From NCBI RefSeq assembly GCF_004634385.1, contig NZ_CP037895.1, positions 2,021,245 through 2,085,244 of the forward strand: a stretch of DNA of 64,000 nt. The letters run 5' to 3'. Under the pieces are notes generated by a model that did no database searches, was not told the DNA's origin, and saw nothing but the letters and a program-made list of their open reading frames with translations. Source of the stretch: Thermaerobacter sp. FW80 (GTDB lineage: Bacteria; Bacillota; Sulfobacillia; Thermaerobacterales; Thermaerobacteraceae). Both the position numbers and the translations under genes were made by a program. Position 1 is the first letter of the stretch; every line of letters begins with the position of its first letter. Of the stretch, positions 18,001 through 26,383 are shown piece by piece.

Positions 18001-18641
18001 GCGTCCAGGAGCTGCGCCGGCGCATGGCGGCCCTGGGCGAGGTCAACCTGGCCGCGGTGGAGGAGCACGAGCGGCTCTGCCAGCGCTACGCCTTCCTGGA
18101 GCGCCAGTACGACGACCTGCGGCGGGCCCGGGAGGCCCTGCAGGCCGTCCTGGCGGAGATGGACCGGGAGATGGAGCGGCTCTTCCGCGTCACCTACGAG
18201 CGCCTGCGGGTCGAGTTCCGCCAGGTGTTCCGCGACCTGTTCGGCGGCGGCCACGCCGACCTGGTCCTGGGCGACGGCGACGTCCTGGAGGCGGGGGTGC
18301 AGGTGGTGGCCCAGCCGCCGGGCAAGCGGCTGCAGCACCTGTCCCTGCTCTCCGGCGGCGAGCGGGCGCTGACGGCCATCGCCCTGCTCTTCGCCCTGCT
18401 GCGCGTCAAGCCGACGCCCTTCGTGCTGCTGGACGAGATCGACGCCGCCCTGGACGACCGCAACGTGGAGCGGTTCGCCCGCTACCTGCGCCGGTTCCGC
18501 GGTACCCAGTTCATCGTCATCACGCACCAGAAGGGCACGATGGCCGTGGCGGACGCCCTCTACGGGGTGACCATGCCGGAGTCCGGCGTCTCCCGGGTGG
18601 TGTCGGTACGCCTGGCGGAGGTGGCGGCCGCGGGCGCCTGA
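15084..18641 (+). CDS. smc: chromosome segregation ATPase SMC
   Basis: A 1185-residue condensin ATPase. Order: N-terminal ATPase half with Walker A GPNGSGKSN at residues 31-39; coiled coil about 170-510; hinge about 520-660 (GVIGAVAELIQVEPRLERAI); return coil to about 1000; C-terminal half with signature LSLLSGGERALTAIALLFAL near 1085 and Walker B PFVLLDEIDAALDD near 1112. ATG 15084 follows GGGGAGG. The coils are strongly biased to Ala, Arg and Glu, as expected from the base composition. The smc-ftsY-ffh order is conserved with Bacillus. Confidence 0.97.
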   Translation: MYLKRLELYGFKSFADRTRLEFAPGITAIVGPNGSGKSNLVDAVRWVLGEQSARQLRGSKMEDVIFAGTATRKGVGLAEVVLVLDNEDGALPIDYSEVTVARRVDRAGGSDYLLNGQRVRLRDVQELFYDTAIGREAYSVVGQGKIDEILSARDEDRRGLLEEAAGIVRFKVRKREALRRLEEAERRLERLGDILRELEDRLEGLTEQAKRAHLYRQWRDELVQLEARMLTAQAVAVQRRLDDHARRVEAVRAQVAAARRRLEGAEARREGLRAEARAREERLEAARAALADAERGLESVRTRLAVLEERAAHLEAQAEQLARQREERAAQRRAQAAAAEQAVRRHQALAAELAAARRAEEAARAALEAASREVEDAEARLLDARQAHLDALQELSRLRNEQLARQRERAQAAARAERLRERLAALEAEARRLAEEEASAAAALDRLAGEAAAAAHEEESARRALAAAQEEGREAAREVQRLRQQLGEAASRLQVLEEMERDHEGFFAGVRAVLAGRDVGDPTYAGVIGAVAELIQVEPRLERAIEVALGPALQHLITRTAAEAEAAIEALKRARAGRATFLPLDTIRPAAPAERDRHLDRQPGAVAWAIDAVRCDPALRPALANLLGRILIADDLPAARRLAAASGYRYRIVTLDGDVVHPGGAMTGGREGRRGEAAGLLARRRQVEALRERVRALRTAVARAEDRRRAADQAAARAAAAVEEARQRRHRCAVARARAEQQRQAAAQQRQRVAASAADVQAELEELALAATADEGPAGEGVEAAEARVRAAAEAVAKAEEAVRAARARRDAAAAERAQAAARCESLGREGRLLAEQAQRARETLAHLEADADRLEAEAQRLAEERARLAAERRRLEAAADQATARVTACREALARLQGERGRLAAELDAVEDEAASARAELDRLVDGLRQLEVEAARLESERDRLVARLAEDYGIAELPAEAPPGWEEGQRRVQELRRRMAALGEVNLAAVEEHERLCQRYAFLERQYDDLRRAREALQAVLAEMDREMERLFRVTYERLRVEFRQVFRDLFGGGHADLVLGDGDVLEAGVQVVAQPPGKRLQHLSLLSGGERALTAIALLFALLRVKPTPFVLLDEIDAALDDRNVERFARYLRRFRGTQFIVITHQKGTMAVADALYGVTMPESGVSRVVSVRLAEVAAAGA

Positions 18642-18750
18642 CCGGCGGCCGCGGCCGCCACCGGGACGGGCGCAGCGCCGGGGGCGGGCGGACCCGGGGC
18701 CGCCCGCCCCCGGTGCGGGAGCGCCGGAGGCCTGGAGAGGACGAGGATCG

Positions 18751-19686
18751 ATGATCTGGAGCAGGCTCAAGGCGGGCCTCGCCCGGACCCGGGAGCAGCT
18801 GGCCGGCCGCATCCGGGCCGTGGTGCAGGGCGCCGCCGTGGACGAGTCCCTCTTCGAAGAGCTGGAGGCCGCGTTGATCACCGCCGACGTGGGCGTGGCC
18901 ACCACCCAGCGGCTGCTGGAGCGGCTGCGGGAGCGCATCCGGGCCGAGGGGGTGCGCGACGCCGAGGCCGTGCCGCGCCTCCTGGCGGAGGAGATGCGGG
19001 CCCTGCTGGAGGGGGTGGCGGCACCGCCCGCCTCGCCGGCAGGCCGCAAGGGACCGCTGGTGGTCCTGGTGGTGGGCGTCAACGGCAGCGGGAAGACCAC
19101 CACCGTCGGCAAGCTGGCCGCCCGCTATCGCCAGGAGGGACGGCGGGTGGTGGTGGGGGCGGCCGACACCTTCCGCGCCGCCGCCATCGAGCAGCTGGAA
19201 CGCTGGTGCCGCCGGGTGGGTGCCGAGCTGGTGCGCCAGCACCCGGGCGCAGACCCGGCGGCGGTGGCCTTCGACGCCCTGCAGGCCGCCCGAGCCCGGG
19301 GAGCCGACGTGCTGCTGATCGACACGGCGGGGCGCCTGCACACGCGGGTCAACCTGATGGAGGAGCTCCGCAAGACGGTGCGGGTGCTCAGGCGGCTGGA
19401 TCCCACCGCCCCCCACGAGGTGCTGCTGGTCCTGGACGCCACCACCGGGCAGAACGCCCTGGCCCAGGCCCGGCACTTCACCGAGGCGGTGGGCGTCACC
19501 GGCATCGTGTTGACGAAGCTGGATGGCACGGCCCGCGGCGGCATGGTGGTGGCCATCGCCGACCAGCTGGGGCTGCCCGTCAAGTGGGTGGGGACCGGGG
19601 AGGACGCCGACGACCTGGCTCCCTTTGACGCCGCCGAGTTCACCCAGGCGCTGTTCGAGCCCGGTCCCGGCGGGTCCGGCGCCTGA
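18751..19686 (+). CDS. ftsY: signal recognition particle receptor FtsY
   Basis: A 311-residue SRP receptor GTPase with a short N-terminal A region, as in Gram-positive FtsY. N domain about 20-95; P-loop VVGVNGSGKTTTVGKLA near 105; GAADTFRAAAIEQL; G3 LLIDTAGRLHTRVNLMEEL; G4 LTKLDGTARGG; C-terminal GTGEDADDLAPFDAAEF. ATG 18751 lies 10 bases after GGAGAGGA. It docks the Ffh-ribosome complex at the membrane. Confidence 0.96.
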   Translation: MIWSRLKAGLARTREQLAGRIRAVVQGAAVDESLFEELEAALITADVGVATTQRLLERLRERIRAEGVRDAEAVPRLLAEEMRALLEGVAAPPASPAGRKGPLVVLVVGVNGSGKTTTVGKLAARYRQEGRRVVVGAADTFRAAAIEQLERWCRRVGAELVRQHPGADPAAVAFDALQAARARGADVLLIDTAGRLHTRVNLMEELRKTVRVLRRLDPTAPHEVLLVLDATTGQNALAQARHFTEAVGVTGIVLTKLDGTARGGMVVAIADQLGLPVKWVGTGEDADDLAPFDAAEFTQALFEPGPGGSGA

Positions 19687-19754
19687 CGGGACGGGCGGCG
19701 GAGGCGGGCCGGCGCGACGGGACCCCCGTCGGCGGACGGCGCGCCGCGGTCGGC

Positions 19755-19776
19755 TGTCAAGCTGCTTTGCTTGACA
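19755..19776. promoter_or_regulatory. perfect 8-bp inverted repeat over the ylxM-ffh -35 element
   Basis: TGTCAAGC (19755-19762), six bases, GCTTGACA (19769-19776). The right arm contains the TTGACA -35 hexamer, so a dimeric regulator bound here would block or contact RNA polymerase. No T tract follows, which argues against a terminator for ftsY. A second palindrome of the same design lies at 40045-40066. Confidence 0.5.
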
Positions 19777-19799
19777 TGGGGCACCCCGTGACGTACCAT
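19771..19799 (+). promoter_or_regulatory. sigma-A promoter of ylxM-ffh
   Basis: TTGACA (19771-19776), 17-base spacer, TACCAT (19794-19799). Transcription would begin near 19806, which limits the ylxM start codon to positions downstream of that point. Confidence 0.75.
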
Positions 19800-19907
19800 G
19801 GGCGCCGGCCGACGCCGGTCAAAGATGGCCGGGCTTCGGCGCGGGGGCGTGGCACCGTGGAGCGAGGTCCAGGGCATGGAGGGGACGCCGGTTCCTCCGG
19901 CGCGGCC

Positions 19908-20492
19908 ATGGACCCGGGGGAGCGGCTCGCGCCCGGTGAAGGGGGCGCACGCCGCGGGGGCGGGCGGCGGGACCGGGGCGGGCGGCGCGACCGTTCGCGG
20001 GCGCGCCGCGGGCAGCGGGCTGCCGAGGCCGGCGCCGCCTCCCGCCGGGGGGTCCGGGCCGCGCCGCGCCGGGACGCCGACGTCAGCCCCCTGGAGCGGA
20101 CCGTGCGGCTCCACCGCCTCTACGACCTCTACCGGGGACTCTTGACGGCGCGGCAGCAGGACGCCTTCGAGCTCTACCACTGGCAGGACCTGTCCCTGGG
20201 CGAGGTGGCGGAGCACCTGGGCATCTCCCGCCAGGCGGTCCACGACCTGTTGCGTCGCGGGGAGGCCGTGCTCGAGCAGGCGGAGGGGGCCCTGGGGCTG
20301 GGGGCGTGGCGCAAGCGTGCCGCGCGGCGGCTCGACCGGCTGGAGGGCCTGCTGGCCGCGGCGGCCCAGCGGCTCGCCCAGGTCGCCCACGAACCCGGCC
20401 CCACGGCCCTCGTCGAGGCGGGCGCCCTGCTGGAACAAGCCCGACGGGTGGTGGCGGCCCTGCGCGACGACCTGCCGGCAGGTGGGGTGTGA
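19908..20492 (+). CDS. ylxM: YlxM-like SRP-associated helix-turn-helix protein
   Basis: The conserved core, [18 protein letters not shown] to [16 protein letters not shown], matches the YlxM/UPF0122 sigma-region-4-like fold, with the helix-turn-helix in [20 protein letters not shown]. The family accompanies ffh in Firmicutes and can stimulate SRP GTPase activity. A helical C-terminal extension (about 60 residues) and an Arg-rich N-terminus (about 60) are unusual. The start is uncertain: ATG 19908 and GTG 19857 are both possible and neither has a clear ribosome-binding site. It ends two bases before the ffh ATG. Confidence 0.75.
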   Translation: MDPGERLAPGEGGARRGGGRRDRGGRRDRSRARRGQRAAEAGAASRRGVRAAPRRDADVSPLERTVRLHRLYDLYRGLLTARQQDAFELYHWQDLSLGEVAEHLGISRQAVHDLLRRGEAVLEQAEGALGLGAWRKRAARRLDRLEGLLAAAAQRLAQVAHEPGPTALVEAGALLEQARRVVAALRDDLPAGGV

Positions 20493-20494
20493 GC

Positions 20495-21832
20495 ATGGCC
20501 TTCGAAGGGCTGGCGGAGAAGCTGCAGGCGGTGTTCCGGCGGCTGCGCGGCAAGGGCAGGCTCTCGGAGGCCGATGTGGAGGCGGCGCTCCGGGAGGTCC
20601 GCCTCGCCCTGCTGGAGGCCGACGTCCACTACAGGGTGGTCAAGGACTTCATCGGCCGGGTACGGGAGCGCGCCGTGGGCCAGGAGGTCCTGGAGAGCCT
20701 CACGCCGGCCCAGCAGGTGATCAAGATCGTCCACGAGGAGCTGACCCGCCTCATGGGCGGTCAGCACACCCGGCTGGACCTGGGCGGCGAGCCGCCGGTG
20801 CGGGTGATGCTCGTCGGGCTGCAGGGCTCCGGCAAGACGACCACGGCCGCCAAGCTGGCCCGCCTGCTGGTTCGTCAGGGGCGTCAGCCGCTGCTGGTGG
20901 CCGCCGACGTCTACCGGCCCGCCGCCGTGGAGCAGCTGGTCACCCTGGGACAGCAGATCCAGGTGCCGGTCTACGCGCCGGGCACCGACCGCGACCCGGT
21001 GGCGATCGCCCGCGAGGGCGTGGCCGAGGGCCGCCGCCGCGGCCGCGACGTGGTCATCCTCGACACCGCGGGGCGGCTCCACGTGGACGACGCGCTGATG
21101 GCCGAGCTGGAGCGCATCCGTCAGGCGGTGGCGCCCCGGGAGACGCTGCTGGTGGTCGACGCGATGACGGGGCAGGACGCCGTCAACGTGGCGACCGCCT
21201 TCCACCAGCGCCTGGGCATCGACGGGGTGATCCTCACCAAGCTGGACGGCGACGCCCGCGGCGGGGCCGCGCTGTCCGTGCGGGCGGTGACCGGTCGGCC
21301 CATCAAGTTCGTCGGGCTCGGCGAGCGGGTGGACCAGCTGGAGCCCTTCCACCCCGAGCGGATGGCCTCCCGCATCCTGGGCATGGGCGACGTGCTGTCG
21401 CTGATCGAGAAGGCCCAGGCGGCCTTCGACGCCCAGCAGGCCCAGCGCCTGGAGCGCAAGCTGCGGGAGCAGACCTTCGACCTGGAGGACTTCCTCGAGC
21501 AGCTGCGCCAGGTGCGCAAGATGGGGCCGCTGGACCAGCTGCTGGCCATGATCCCGGGCCTGGCGGGACGGCTCCAGGGCGTCAGGGTGGACGAGGACGA
21601 GCTGCGCCGCATCGAGGCGATCATCCAGTCCATGACGCCGGAGGAACGCCGCCACCCGGAGATCATCAACGCCAGCCGGCGGCGGCGCATCGCCCGGGGC
21701 AGCGGCACGCGGGTGCAGGACGTGAACCGGCTGCTCAAGCAGTTCGCGGAGACCCAGCGGCTGATGAAGCAGATGGCCGGGGCCGCCCGCCGGGGCCGGC
21801 GGGGGCTGGGCAACCTCCCCTTCCTCCGCTAG
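20495..21832 (+). CDS. ffh: signal recognition particle protein Ffh
   Basis: A 445-residue SRP54 homologue. N domain ([20 protein letters not shown]); P-loop [20 protein letters not shown] near 108; [45 protein letters not shown]. The M domain from about 300 carries [20 protein letters not shown] and a Met/Arg-rich RNA-binding end. GTG 20489 in frame is an alternative start; both follow AGGTGGGG. Length matches the family. The 4.5S RNA partner is not in this window. Confidence 0.96.
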   Translation: MAFEGLAEKLQAVFRRLRGKGRLSEADVEAALREVRLALLEADVHYRVVKDFIGRVRERAVGQEVLESLTPAQQVIKIVHEELTRLMGGQHTRLDLGGEPPVRVMLVGLQGSGKTTTAAKLARLLVRQGRQPLLVAADVYRPAAVEQLVTLGQQIQVPVYAPGTDRDPVAIAREGVAEGRRRGRDVVILDTAGRLHVDDALMAELERIRQAVAPRETLLVVDAMTGQDAVNVATAFHQRLGIDGVILTKLDGDARGGAALSVRAVTGRPIKFVGLGERVDQLEPFHPERMASRILGMGDVLSLIEKAQAAFDAQQAQRLERKLREQTFDLEDFLEQLRQVRKMGPLDQLLAMIPGLAGRLQGVRVDEDELRRIEAIIQSMTPEERRHPEIINASRRRRIARGSGTRVQDVNRLLKQFAETQRLMKQMAGAARRGRRGLGNLPFLR

Positions 21833-21971
21833 GGGGTCGAACCCGGTCCGGCGGCGGGCGGGACGCCGGGCCGGGTCGGCGCGGTCCCGGGTCGCGGTGG
21901 GCCGCCGGCGACCGGGGCCGGGCGGGATGCCGGTGCCGGCGTCAATCCACGGGATGGCGAGGTGAGGAGCG

Positions 21972-22244
21972 GTGGCGCTGCGCATGCGGCTGCGCCGGAT
22001 GGGTGCGAAGAACAACCCGTTCTACCGGGTGGTGGTGGCGGACGCCCGCTCCCCGCGGGACGGCCGGTTCGTCGACGAAATCGGATACTACAATCCCACC
22101 ACCGACCCGGCGACCATCAAGATCGACGAGGAGAAGGCCATCGAGTGGCTGCGAAAGGGCGCCCAGCCCACGGACATCGTGCGGGTGCTGCTCCAGCGGA
22201 CCGGCGTGCTGGAGAAGTGGCAGAAGCAGCGCGCGGGCGCCTGA
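21972..22244 (+). CDS. rpsP: 30S ribosomal protein S16
   Basis: A 90-residue protein with the canonical N-terminus [20 protein letters not shown] and [20 protein letters not shown] 21972 follows GAGGTGAGGAG. It begins the conserved rpsP-khpA-rimM-trmD-rplS ribosome maturation cluster. Confidence 0.96.
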   Translation: MALRMRLRRMGAKNNPFYRVVVADARSPRDGRFVDEIGYYNPTTDPATIKIDEEKAIEWLRKGAQPTDIVRVLLQRTGVLEKWQKQRAGA

Positions 22245-22345
22245 GCGCCGGGGGCGACGGGTGGGTGCGGCGGCCAGGGCGGGGCCGAGCCGTGGGGGTG
22301 GGGGCGGTGCGGGCTCGACCCGGGAGGCGATCGAGGTGACGCAGG

Positions 22346-22603
22346 ATGAAGGAGCTGGTGGAGTTCCTCGCCCGCTCGCTGGTGGACCACCCGGATCAGG
22401 TCCGGGTCAACGAGGTGGCGGGAGAGCAGACGGTGATCCTCGAGGTGCGGGTCGCGCCGGAGGACGTGGGCAAGATCATCGGCAAGCAGGGGCGCATCGC
22501 CCGCGCCATCCGCACCGTGGCCCGGGCCGTGGGCGCCCGCATGGGCAAGCGGGTCGAGGTGGAGATCCTGGACGGGGGCGGGCGGGCGACGGCCGACCGG
22601 TGA
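22346..22603 (+). CDS. khpA: KH-domain RNA-binding protein KhpA (YlqC)
   Basis: An 85-residue single KH domain. The RNA-binding GxxG loop is [20 protein letters not shown] near residue 45. In Firmicutes KhpA pairs with KhpB/Jag and affects division and small-RNA function. The stop overlaps the rimM start (GTGA). Confidence 0.93.
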   Translation: MKELVEFLARSLVDHPDQVRVNEVAGEQTVILEVRVAPEDVGKIIGKQGRIARAIRTVARAVGARMGKRVEVEILDGGGRATADR

Positions 22604-23103
22604 CCCTGGCGGCCATCCTGGCGCCGTGGGGCATCCGGGGCGAGGTCAAGGTCGACCTGCTGAGCGACGACCCCGAGCGCCTGCGGCCGGGCCTGGAGGT
22701 GTGGGTGGCGCCGCCCGGCGGCGGTCCCGCCCGGCCGGACACCGTGGAGTGGGCCCGCCCCCATGGGCGGTTCTGGCGGGTCAAGCTGGCCGGCTGTCCC
22801 GATCGGACCGCGGCCGAGGCCCTGCGGGGCGGTCGGCTCCAGGTCCCCGAAGACCGGGTACCCCCGCTGCCCGAGGGCCGGTACTACGTGTTCCAGCTGG
22901 TGGGGCTGCGGGTGCTCGACCCGGCGGGCCGTCCCGTCGGCCGGGTGCGCGACGTGCTGCGCTACCCGGCCAACGACGTCATCGTGGTGGACGCCGACGA
23001 CGGCCGGGAGGTCCTGGTCCCGGCGATCCGGCAGGCCGTGGCCGAGATTGACCTAGCGGCGGGCCGGCTGGTGCTGGGCGAGCTGCCGGGGTTGCTGGAC
23101 TAG
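22600..23103 (+). CDS. rimM: 16S rRNA processing protein RimM
   Basis: A 167-residue 30S maturation factor that binds S19. The N-terminal RimM domain contains [21 protein letters not shown] and the C-terminal PRC-barrel contains [20 protein letters not shown] and YPANDVIVV. The start [11 protein letters not shown] is a few residues shorter than usual (the family often begins with Lys/Tyr-containing residues before VG). GTG 22600 overlaps khpA. It is translationally coupled and directly followed by trmD. Confidence 0.93.
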   Translation: MTLAAILAPWGIRGEVKVDLLSDDPERLRPGLEVWVAPPGGGPARPDTVEWARPHGRFWRVKLAGCPDRTAAEALRGGRLQVPEDRVPPLPEGRYYVFQLVGLRVLDPAGRPVGRVRDVLRYPANDVIVVDADDGREVLVPAIRQAVAEIDLAAGRLVLGELPGLLD

Positions 23104-23113
23104 GAGGGACGGC

Positions 23114-23896
23114 GTGCGCATCGACGTGCTCACCCTGTTCCCGGAGATGGTCCGCGCCCCGCTGGAGACCAGCATGATGCGCAAGGCCCGGGAGCGGGGC
23201 GTGGTGCGCCTGTTCGTCCACAACCTGCGGGACTGGGCGGAGGGCCGGCACCACGTCGCCGACGACCGGCCCTTCGGCGGCGGGCCGGGCATGGTCCTCA
23301 AGCCGGAGCCCATCTTCCGGGCGGTGGACGACCTGTTGGGACCCGGGGGGGCGCGCAGCCGCGGTCCCGGTGTGGAGTTCATCCTGCTGGCGCCGCAGGG
23401 GCGGACCCTGACCCAAGCGGTGGCGGCCGACCTGGCGCGGCGCCACTGGCTGGTGCTGCTGTGCGGCCACTACGAGGGCGTCGACGAGCGGGTGCGGCAG
23501 GCGCTGGTCACCGACGAGATCTCCATCGGCGACTACGTCCTCACGGGCGGCGAGCTGGCCGCGCTGGTGCTGATCGACGCGGTGGTGCGGCTGCTGCCCG
23601 GGGTGCTGGCGGAGGGGGCGGCCGAGCAGGACTCCTTCACCAGCGGGCTGTTGGAGGGTCCGCACTACACCCGGCCCCGGGTCTACCGGGGGATGGCGGT
23701 GCCGGAGATCCTGCTCAGCGGCGACCACGGCGCCATCGCCCGCTGGCGGCGGCAGCAGGCCCTGCTGCGGACCCTGGAGCGACGGCCGGACCTGCTGGAG
23801 CGGGCGCCCCTGACCCCCGAGGACCGGCGCTTCCTCGAGCAGGTGCGGGCGCGGCGGGGGTCGGTGCGGTCCGGCGCCCCCGACGGGTCGGCCTAG
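23114..23896 (+). CDS. trmD: tRNA (guanine37-N1)-methyltransferase
   Basis: A 260-residue SPOUT methyltransferase making m1G37. [51 protein letters not shown], and the knot segment [20 protein letters not shown] are all present. GTG 23114 follows TAGGAGGG. The C-terminal 25 residues are a short variable tail. Confidence 0.96.
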   Translation: MRIDVLTLFPEMVRAPLETSMMRKARERGVVRLFVHNLRDWAEGRHHVADDRPFGGGPGMVLKPEPIFRAVDDLLGPGGARSRGPGVEFILLAPQGRTLTQAVAADLARRHWLVLLCGHYEGVDERVRQALVTDEISIGDYVLTGGELAALVLIDAVVRLLPGVLAEGAAEQDSFTSGLLEGPHYTRPRVYRGMAVPEILLSGDHGAIARWRRQQALLRTLERRPDLLERAPLTPEDRRFLEQVRARRGSVRSGAPDGSA

Positions 23897-24055
23897 GTCG
23901 GCGGTGGGTGCCGAGGGGACGCGGGACCGGTCGCCGCCCGTCCCGATCCCCGCGCTCGACGCCGAGCCCGGCCCGGCGCCACCGGGGCGGAGGCCGCCGG
24001 CCGCAGCCCCGCGGCCTCGGCGTCCCACGGCCGGGCGTCCCACCGCCCGGCGCTG

Positions 24056-24064
24056 TGGTATAAT
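24056..24064 (+). promoter_or_regulatory. extended -10 promoter ahead of rplS
   Basis: TGG followed by a perfect TATAAT (24059-24064) has no recognisable -35 hexamer 17 bases upstream, consistent with an extended -10 (TGnTATAAT) promoter. It gives rplS transcription independent of trmD, with a leader of about 43 bases. Confidence 0.65.
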
Positions 24065-24113
24065 CCCGCCGTGTGAGCGGCGGCATCCCGCGGCGCAGAA
24101 GGAGCGGAAGGGC

Positions 24114-24455
24114 ATGGACCTCTTGAAGAGCATCCAGCAGGAGTACATGAAGACCGACGTGCCGGACTTCGGCCCCGGCGACACGGTCCGCGTCCACCTG
24201 AAGGTCAAGGAGGGCGGCCGGGAGCGCATCCAGGTCTTCGAGGGGACGGTGATCGCCCGTCGCGGAGGGGGGCTGGACGAGACCTTCACCGTGCGGCGCA
24301 TCGCCTCCGGCGTCGGGGTCGAGCGGGTGTTCCCCTTGCACTCGCCGGCCATCGCGCGCATCGAGGTCACCCGGCGCGGCAAGGTGCGGCGGGCCCGGCT
24401 GAACTACCTGCGCCAGCGGCGGGGCAAGGCGGCGCGCATCAAGGAGAAGCGGTGA
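24114..24455 (+). CDS. rplS: 50S ribosomal protein L19
   Basis: A 113-residue protein with [30 protein letters not shown] near the N-terminus and the typical C-terminus [29 protein letters not shown] 24114 lies in GAAGGAGCGGAAGGGC context. It has its own promoter and a terminator 35 bases past its stop. Confidence 0.96.
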   Translation: MDLLKSIQQEYMKTDVPDFGPGDTVRVHLKVKEGGRERIQVFEGTVIARRGGGLDETFTVRRIASGVGVERVFPLHSPAIARIEVTRRGKVRRARLNYLRQRRGKAARIKEKR

Positions 24456-24490
24456 CGCGTGGGCGGTCGCCACGGCGGCCGGTTCGTCCG

Positions 24491-24518
24491 AGGACTGGGT
24501 CCCCAGTCCTCTTTCTTT
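24491..24518 (+). terminator. rho-independent terminator after rplS
   Basis: AGGACTGGG (24491-24499) pairs with CCCAGTCCT (24502-24510), followed by CTTTCTTT. It separates the ribosomal cluster from lepB. Confidence 0.8.
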
Positions 24519-24555
24519 ATGGGGACGTTCTTTCTTTGATGGGGACGTATGGGGA
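24512..24555 (+). repeat. spaced direct repeats TTTCTTT(G)ATGGGGACGT
   Basis: TTTCTTTATGGGGACGT (24512-24528) and TTTCTTTGATGGGGACGT (24531-24548), then a third ATGGGGA (24549-24555), immediately after the terminator stem. The AT content is unlike the surroundings. The design resembles small REP-type repeats, but only this locus is visible in the window. Confidence 0.6.
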
Positions 24556-24610
24556 GGGCGACGCCCCGCGACGCCTTCATGGCGCAGGGAGGAGAGGAGG
24601 GACCGCGGCG

Positions 24611-25141
24611 GTGGCGGCTCGGGGGAGCGCCGCCCGGGAGGTCCTGCAGACCTTGCTGGTGGCGCTGGTGCTGGCCTTGGCCATCCGGGCCTTCGTGGTC
24701 GAGTCCTTCGTGGTCGACGGCGTCTCCATGGAACCCGTCCTCCACGACGGCGAGCGGCTGCTGGTGGACAAGTTGACCTACCGCTGGCGCGCGCCCCGGC
24801 GCTTCGACGTCGTGGTCTTCCGCTACCCCCTCGACCCCAGCCGGGACTTCGTCAAGCGCGTCATCGGCCTGCCGGGCGAGACCGTCGAGATCCGCGAGGG
24901 TCGGGTCTACGTGGACGGGCGGCCGCTGGCGGAACCCTACGTGGCGGAGCGGGCGCCGGACTTCTACCCGCCCGTGACGGTGCCGCCGGGACACGTGTTC
25001 GTCCTGGGTGACAACCGGCCCCACTCCGACGACAGCCGCAGCGGCTGGACGGTGCCGATCCGCGACATCATCGGCCGGGCGTGGTTCGTCTACTGGCCGC
25101 CGGCGGAGATCGGGCTGGTGCCGCATCCGCAAGGCCCCTGA
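24611..25141 (+). CDS. lepB: signal peptidase I
   Basis: A 176-residue membrane-anchored Ser/Lys protease that removes signal peptides. The N-terminal helix is VLQTLLVALVLALAIRAFVV. The catalytic Ser is in DGVSMEPVLHDGERLLVDK and the catalytic Lys in SRDFVKRVIGLPGETVEI; the box GHVFVLGDNRPHSDDSRSG is present. GTG 24611 follows GGAGGAGAGGAGG. An upstream ATG (24539) would start inside the direct repeats. Length equals Gram-positive SipS-type enzymes. Confidence 0.92.
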   Translation: MAARGSAAREVLQTLLVALVLALAIRAFVVESFVVDGVSMEPVLHDGERLLVDKLTYRWRAPRRFDVVVFRYPLDPSRDFVKRVIGLPGETVEIREGRVYVDGRPLAEPYVAERAPDFYPPVTVPPGHVFVLGDNRPHSDDSRSGWTVPIRDIIGRAWFVYWPPAEIGLVPHPQGP

Positions 25142-25166
25142 TGGCCGCCGCGGGGAGGGAGGCGCA

Positions 25167-26150
25167 GTGGGCGAGGGCGGGGCGCTCAAGGGGCACATGG
25201 CCCGGGCGCTGCGCCAGGTGCGGCGGTATCTGGCGCAGGTCGACGCCGTGGTCGAGGTGGCCGACGCGCGGGCCCCCTTCACCTCGCGATCCCCCCAGCT
25301 GGCGGAGCTGGTGGGCGACCGCCTGCACCTGCTGGTGCTGTCGCGGGGCGACCTGGCGGACCCCCAGGTCACCCGGGCGTGGATGGACTGGTGGCGCGGG
25401 CGGGGTCTCGAGCCCCTGGTCGGCGAGGGGCCCGCCGACCCGCGCCTGGTGAGCCGGCTGCGACGGCGGCTGGCCCAGGCGCCGGCGGCCTTCAAACCGC
25501 GGGTCATCGTGGTCGGCCTGCCCAACGTGGGCAAGTCGACCCTGCTCAACGGCCTGGCCGGCCGCCGGCGAGCCCGGGTCGGGGCCCAGCCCGGGGTGAC
25601 GCGGGGCCGGCAGTGGGTGGACGTGGGCGCGTTCTGGCTGCTGGACACGCCCGGGGTGCTGCCGCCGCGCCTGGGTGGGACCCGCCGCCTGGTGTTGGGC
25701 GCCCTGGGCCTGGTCGGACCCGAGGTGGCGGGGGCCGAGGAGGTGGCCGCGTTCCTCATCGAGCGCCTCGGCGACCACCCCGCCTTCCAGACGGCCCTCG
25801 ACCGCTGGGCCACCGCCGCGCGCGCGGCGGTGCGCCCGGCCGACGACGACCCCGACCGGTCCGCGGGCGCGGTCCCGGCGGCGGGAGCGGCGGCAGGGCG
25901 CCGCGGGACCGCCCGCCCGCGGGGACGGCCTGCGGTGGAGGCGGTGCTGGAGCAGCTGGCGCGGCGCCGCGGTCTGTTGGGGCCGGGCGGCCGCCCCGAC
26001 CTGCACCGGGCCGCGGCGGTCTTCGTGGCAGCCTTCCGCGCCGGGGAGCTGGGCCGGTTCTCCCTCGAGCGCCCCGACGCCGTGGCGGGGCCGTCGCCGG
26101 CGGACGAACCCGGCTCCGGGGCAGGAGATCCAGTTTCATCCAGCGAATAG
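25167..26150 (+). CDS. rbgA: ribosome biogenesis GTPase RbgA (YlqF)
   Basis: A 327-residue circularly permuted GTPase for 50S assembly. GHMARALRQVRRYL and VDAVVEVADARAPFTSR open the protein. The G4 position reads LSRGDLAD rather than NKxD. G1 VVGLPNVGKSTLLNGLAG is near 115 and G3 LLDTPGVLPP near 155. A Pro/Arg-rich insert of about 50 residues lies before the C-terminal RNA-binding region (LHRAAAVFVAAFRAGELGRF). GTG 25167 follows GGGGAGGGAGG. The rbgA-rnhB pair is conserved with Bacillus. Confidence 0.9.
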   Translation: MGEGGALKGHMARALRQVRRYLAQVDAVVEVADARAPFTSRSPQLAELVGDRLHLLVLSRGDLADPQVTRAWMDWWRGRGLEPLVGEGPADPRLVSRLRRRLAQAPAAFKPRVIVVGLPNVGKSTLLNGLAGRRRARVGAQPGVTRGRQWVDVGAFWLLDTPGVLPPRLGGTRRLVLGALGLVGPEVAGAEEVAAFLIERLGDHPAFQTALDRWATAARAAVRPADDDPDRSAGAVPAAGAAAGRRGTARPRGRPAVEAVLEQLARRRGLLGPGGRPDLHRAAAVFVAAFRAGELGRFSLERPDAVAGPSPADEPGSGAGDPVSSSE

Positions 26151-26383
26151 CCCTGCGGGACGTCGCCGGTAGGCTCGCGGTCGGGGCTCGCTACGCCGGC
26201 CCGCGGCTCCGGCTGCCGCTTCCCGGGAGCCGGGGGTGGGGAGGGTCCGGTGGCGTCGACAGCCCGCCGGCGTGTGCACCGGCGCATGGCCCCGTGGGGT
26301 ATCGGGGCACGCATCGGGCCGGACGCTGGGGATCGTCGGTCGGCCTCGGAACGGGACGGGGCACGCGGAGGGAGGCAGCCGTC

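Noticed and set aside
14856-19112. A minus-strand open frame of about 1400 codons opposite smc
   Set aside because: GC-rich codon-position bias leaves long open antisense frames. It mirrors smc exactly, has no domain, and contradicts the clear SMC motifs on the plus strand.
19732-19760. A divergent promoter using the minus-strand TTGACA at 19755-19760
   Set aside because: No AT-rich -10 sequence exists 17 bases downstream on that strand, and ftsY ends there rather than a minus-strand gene beginning.
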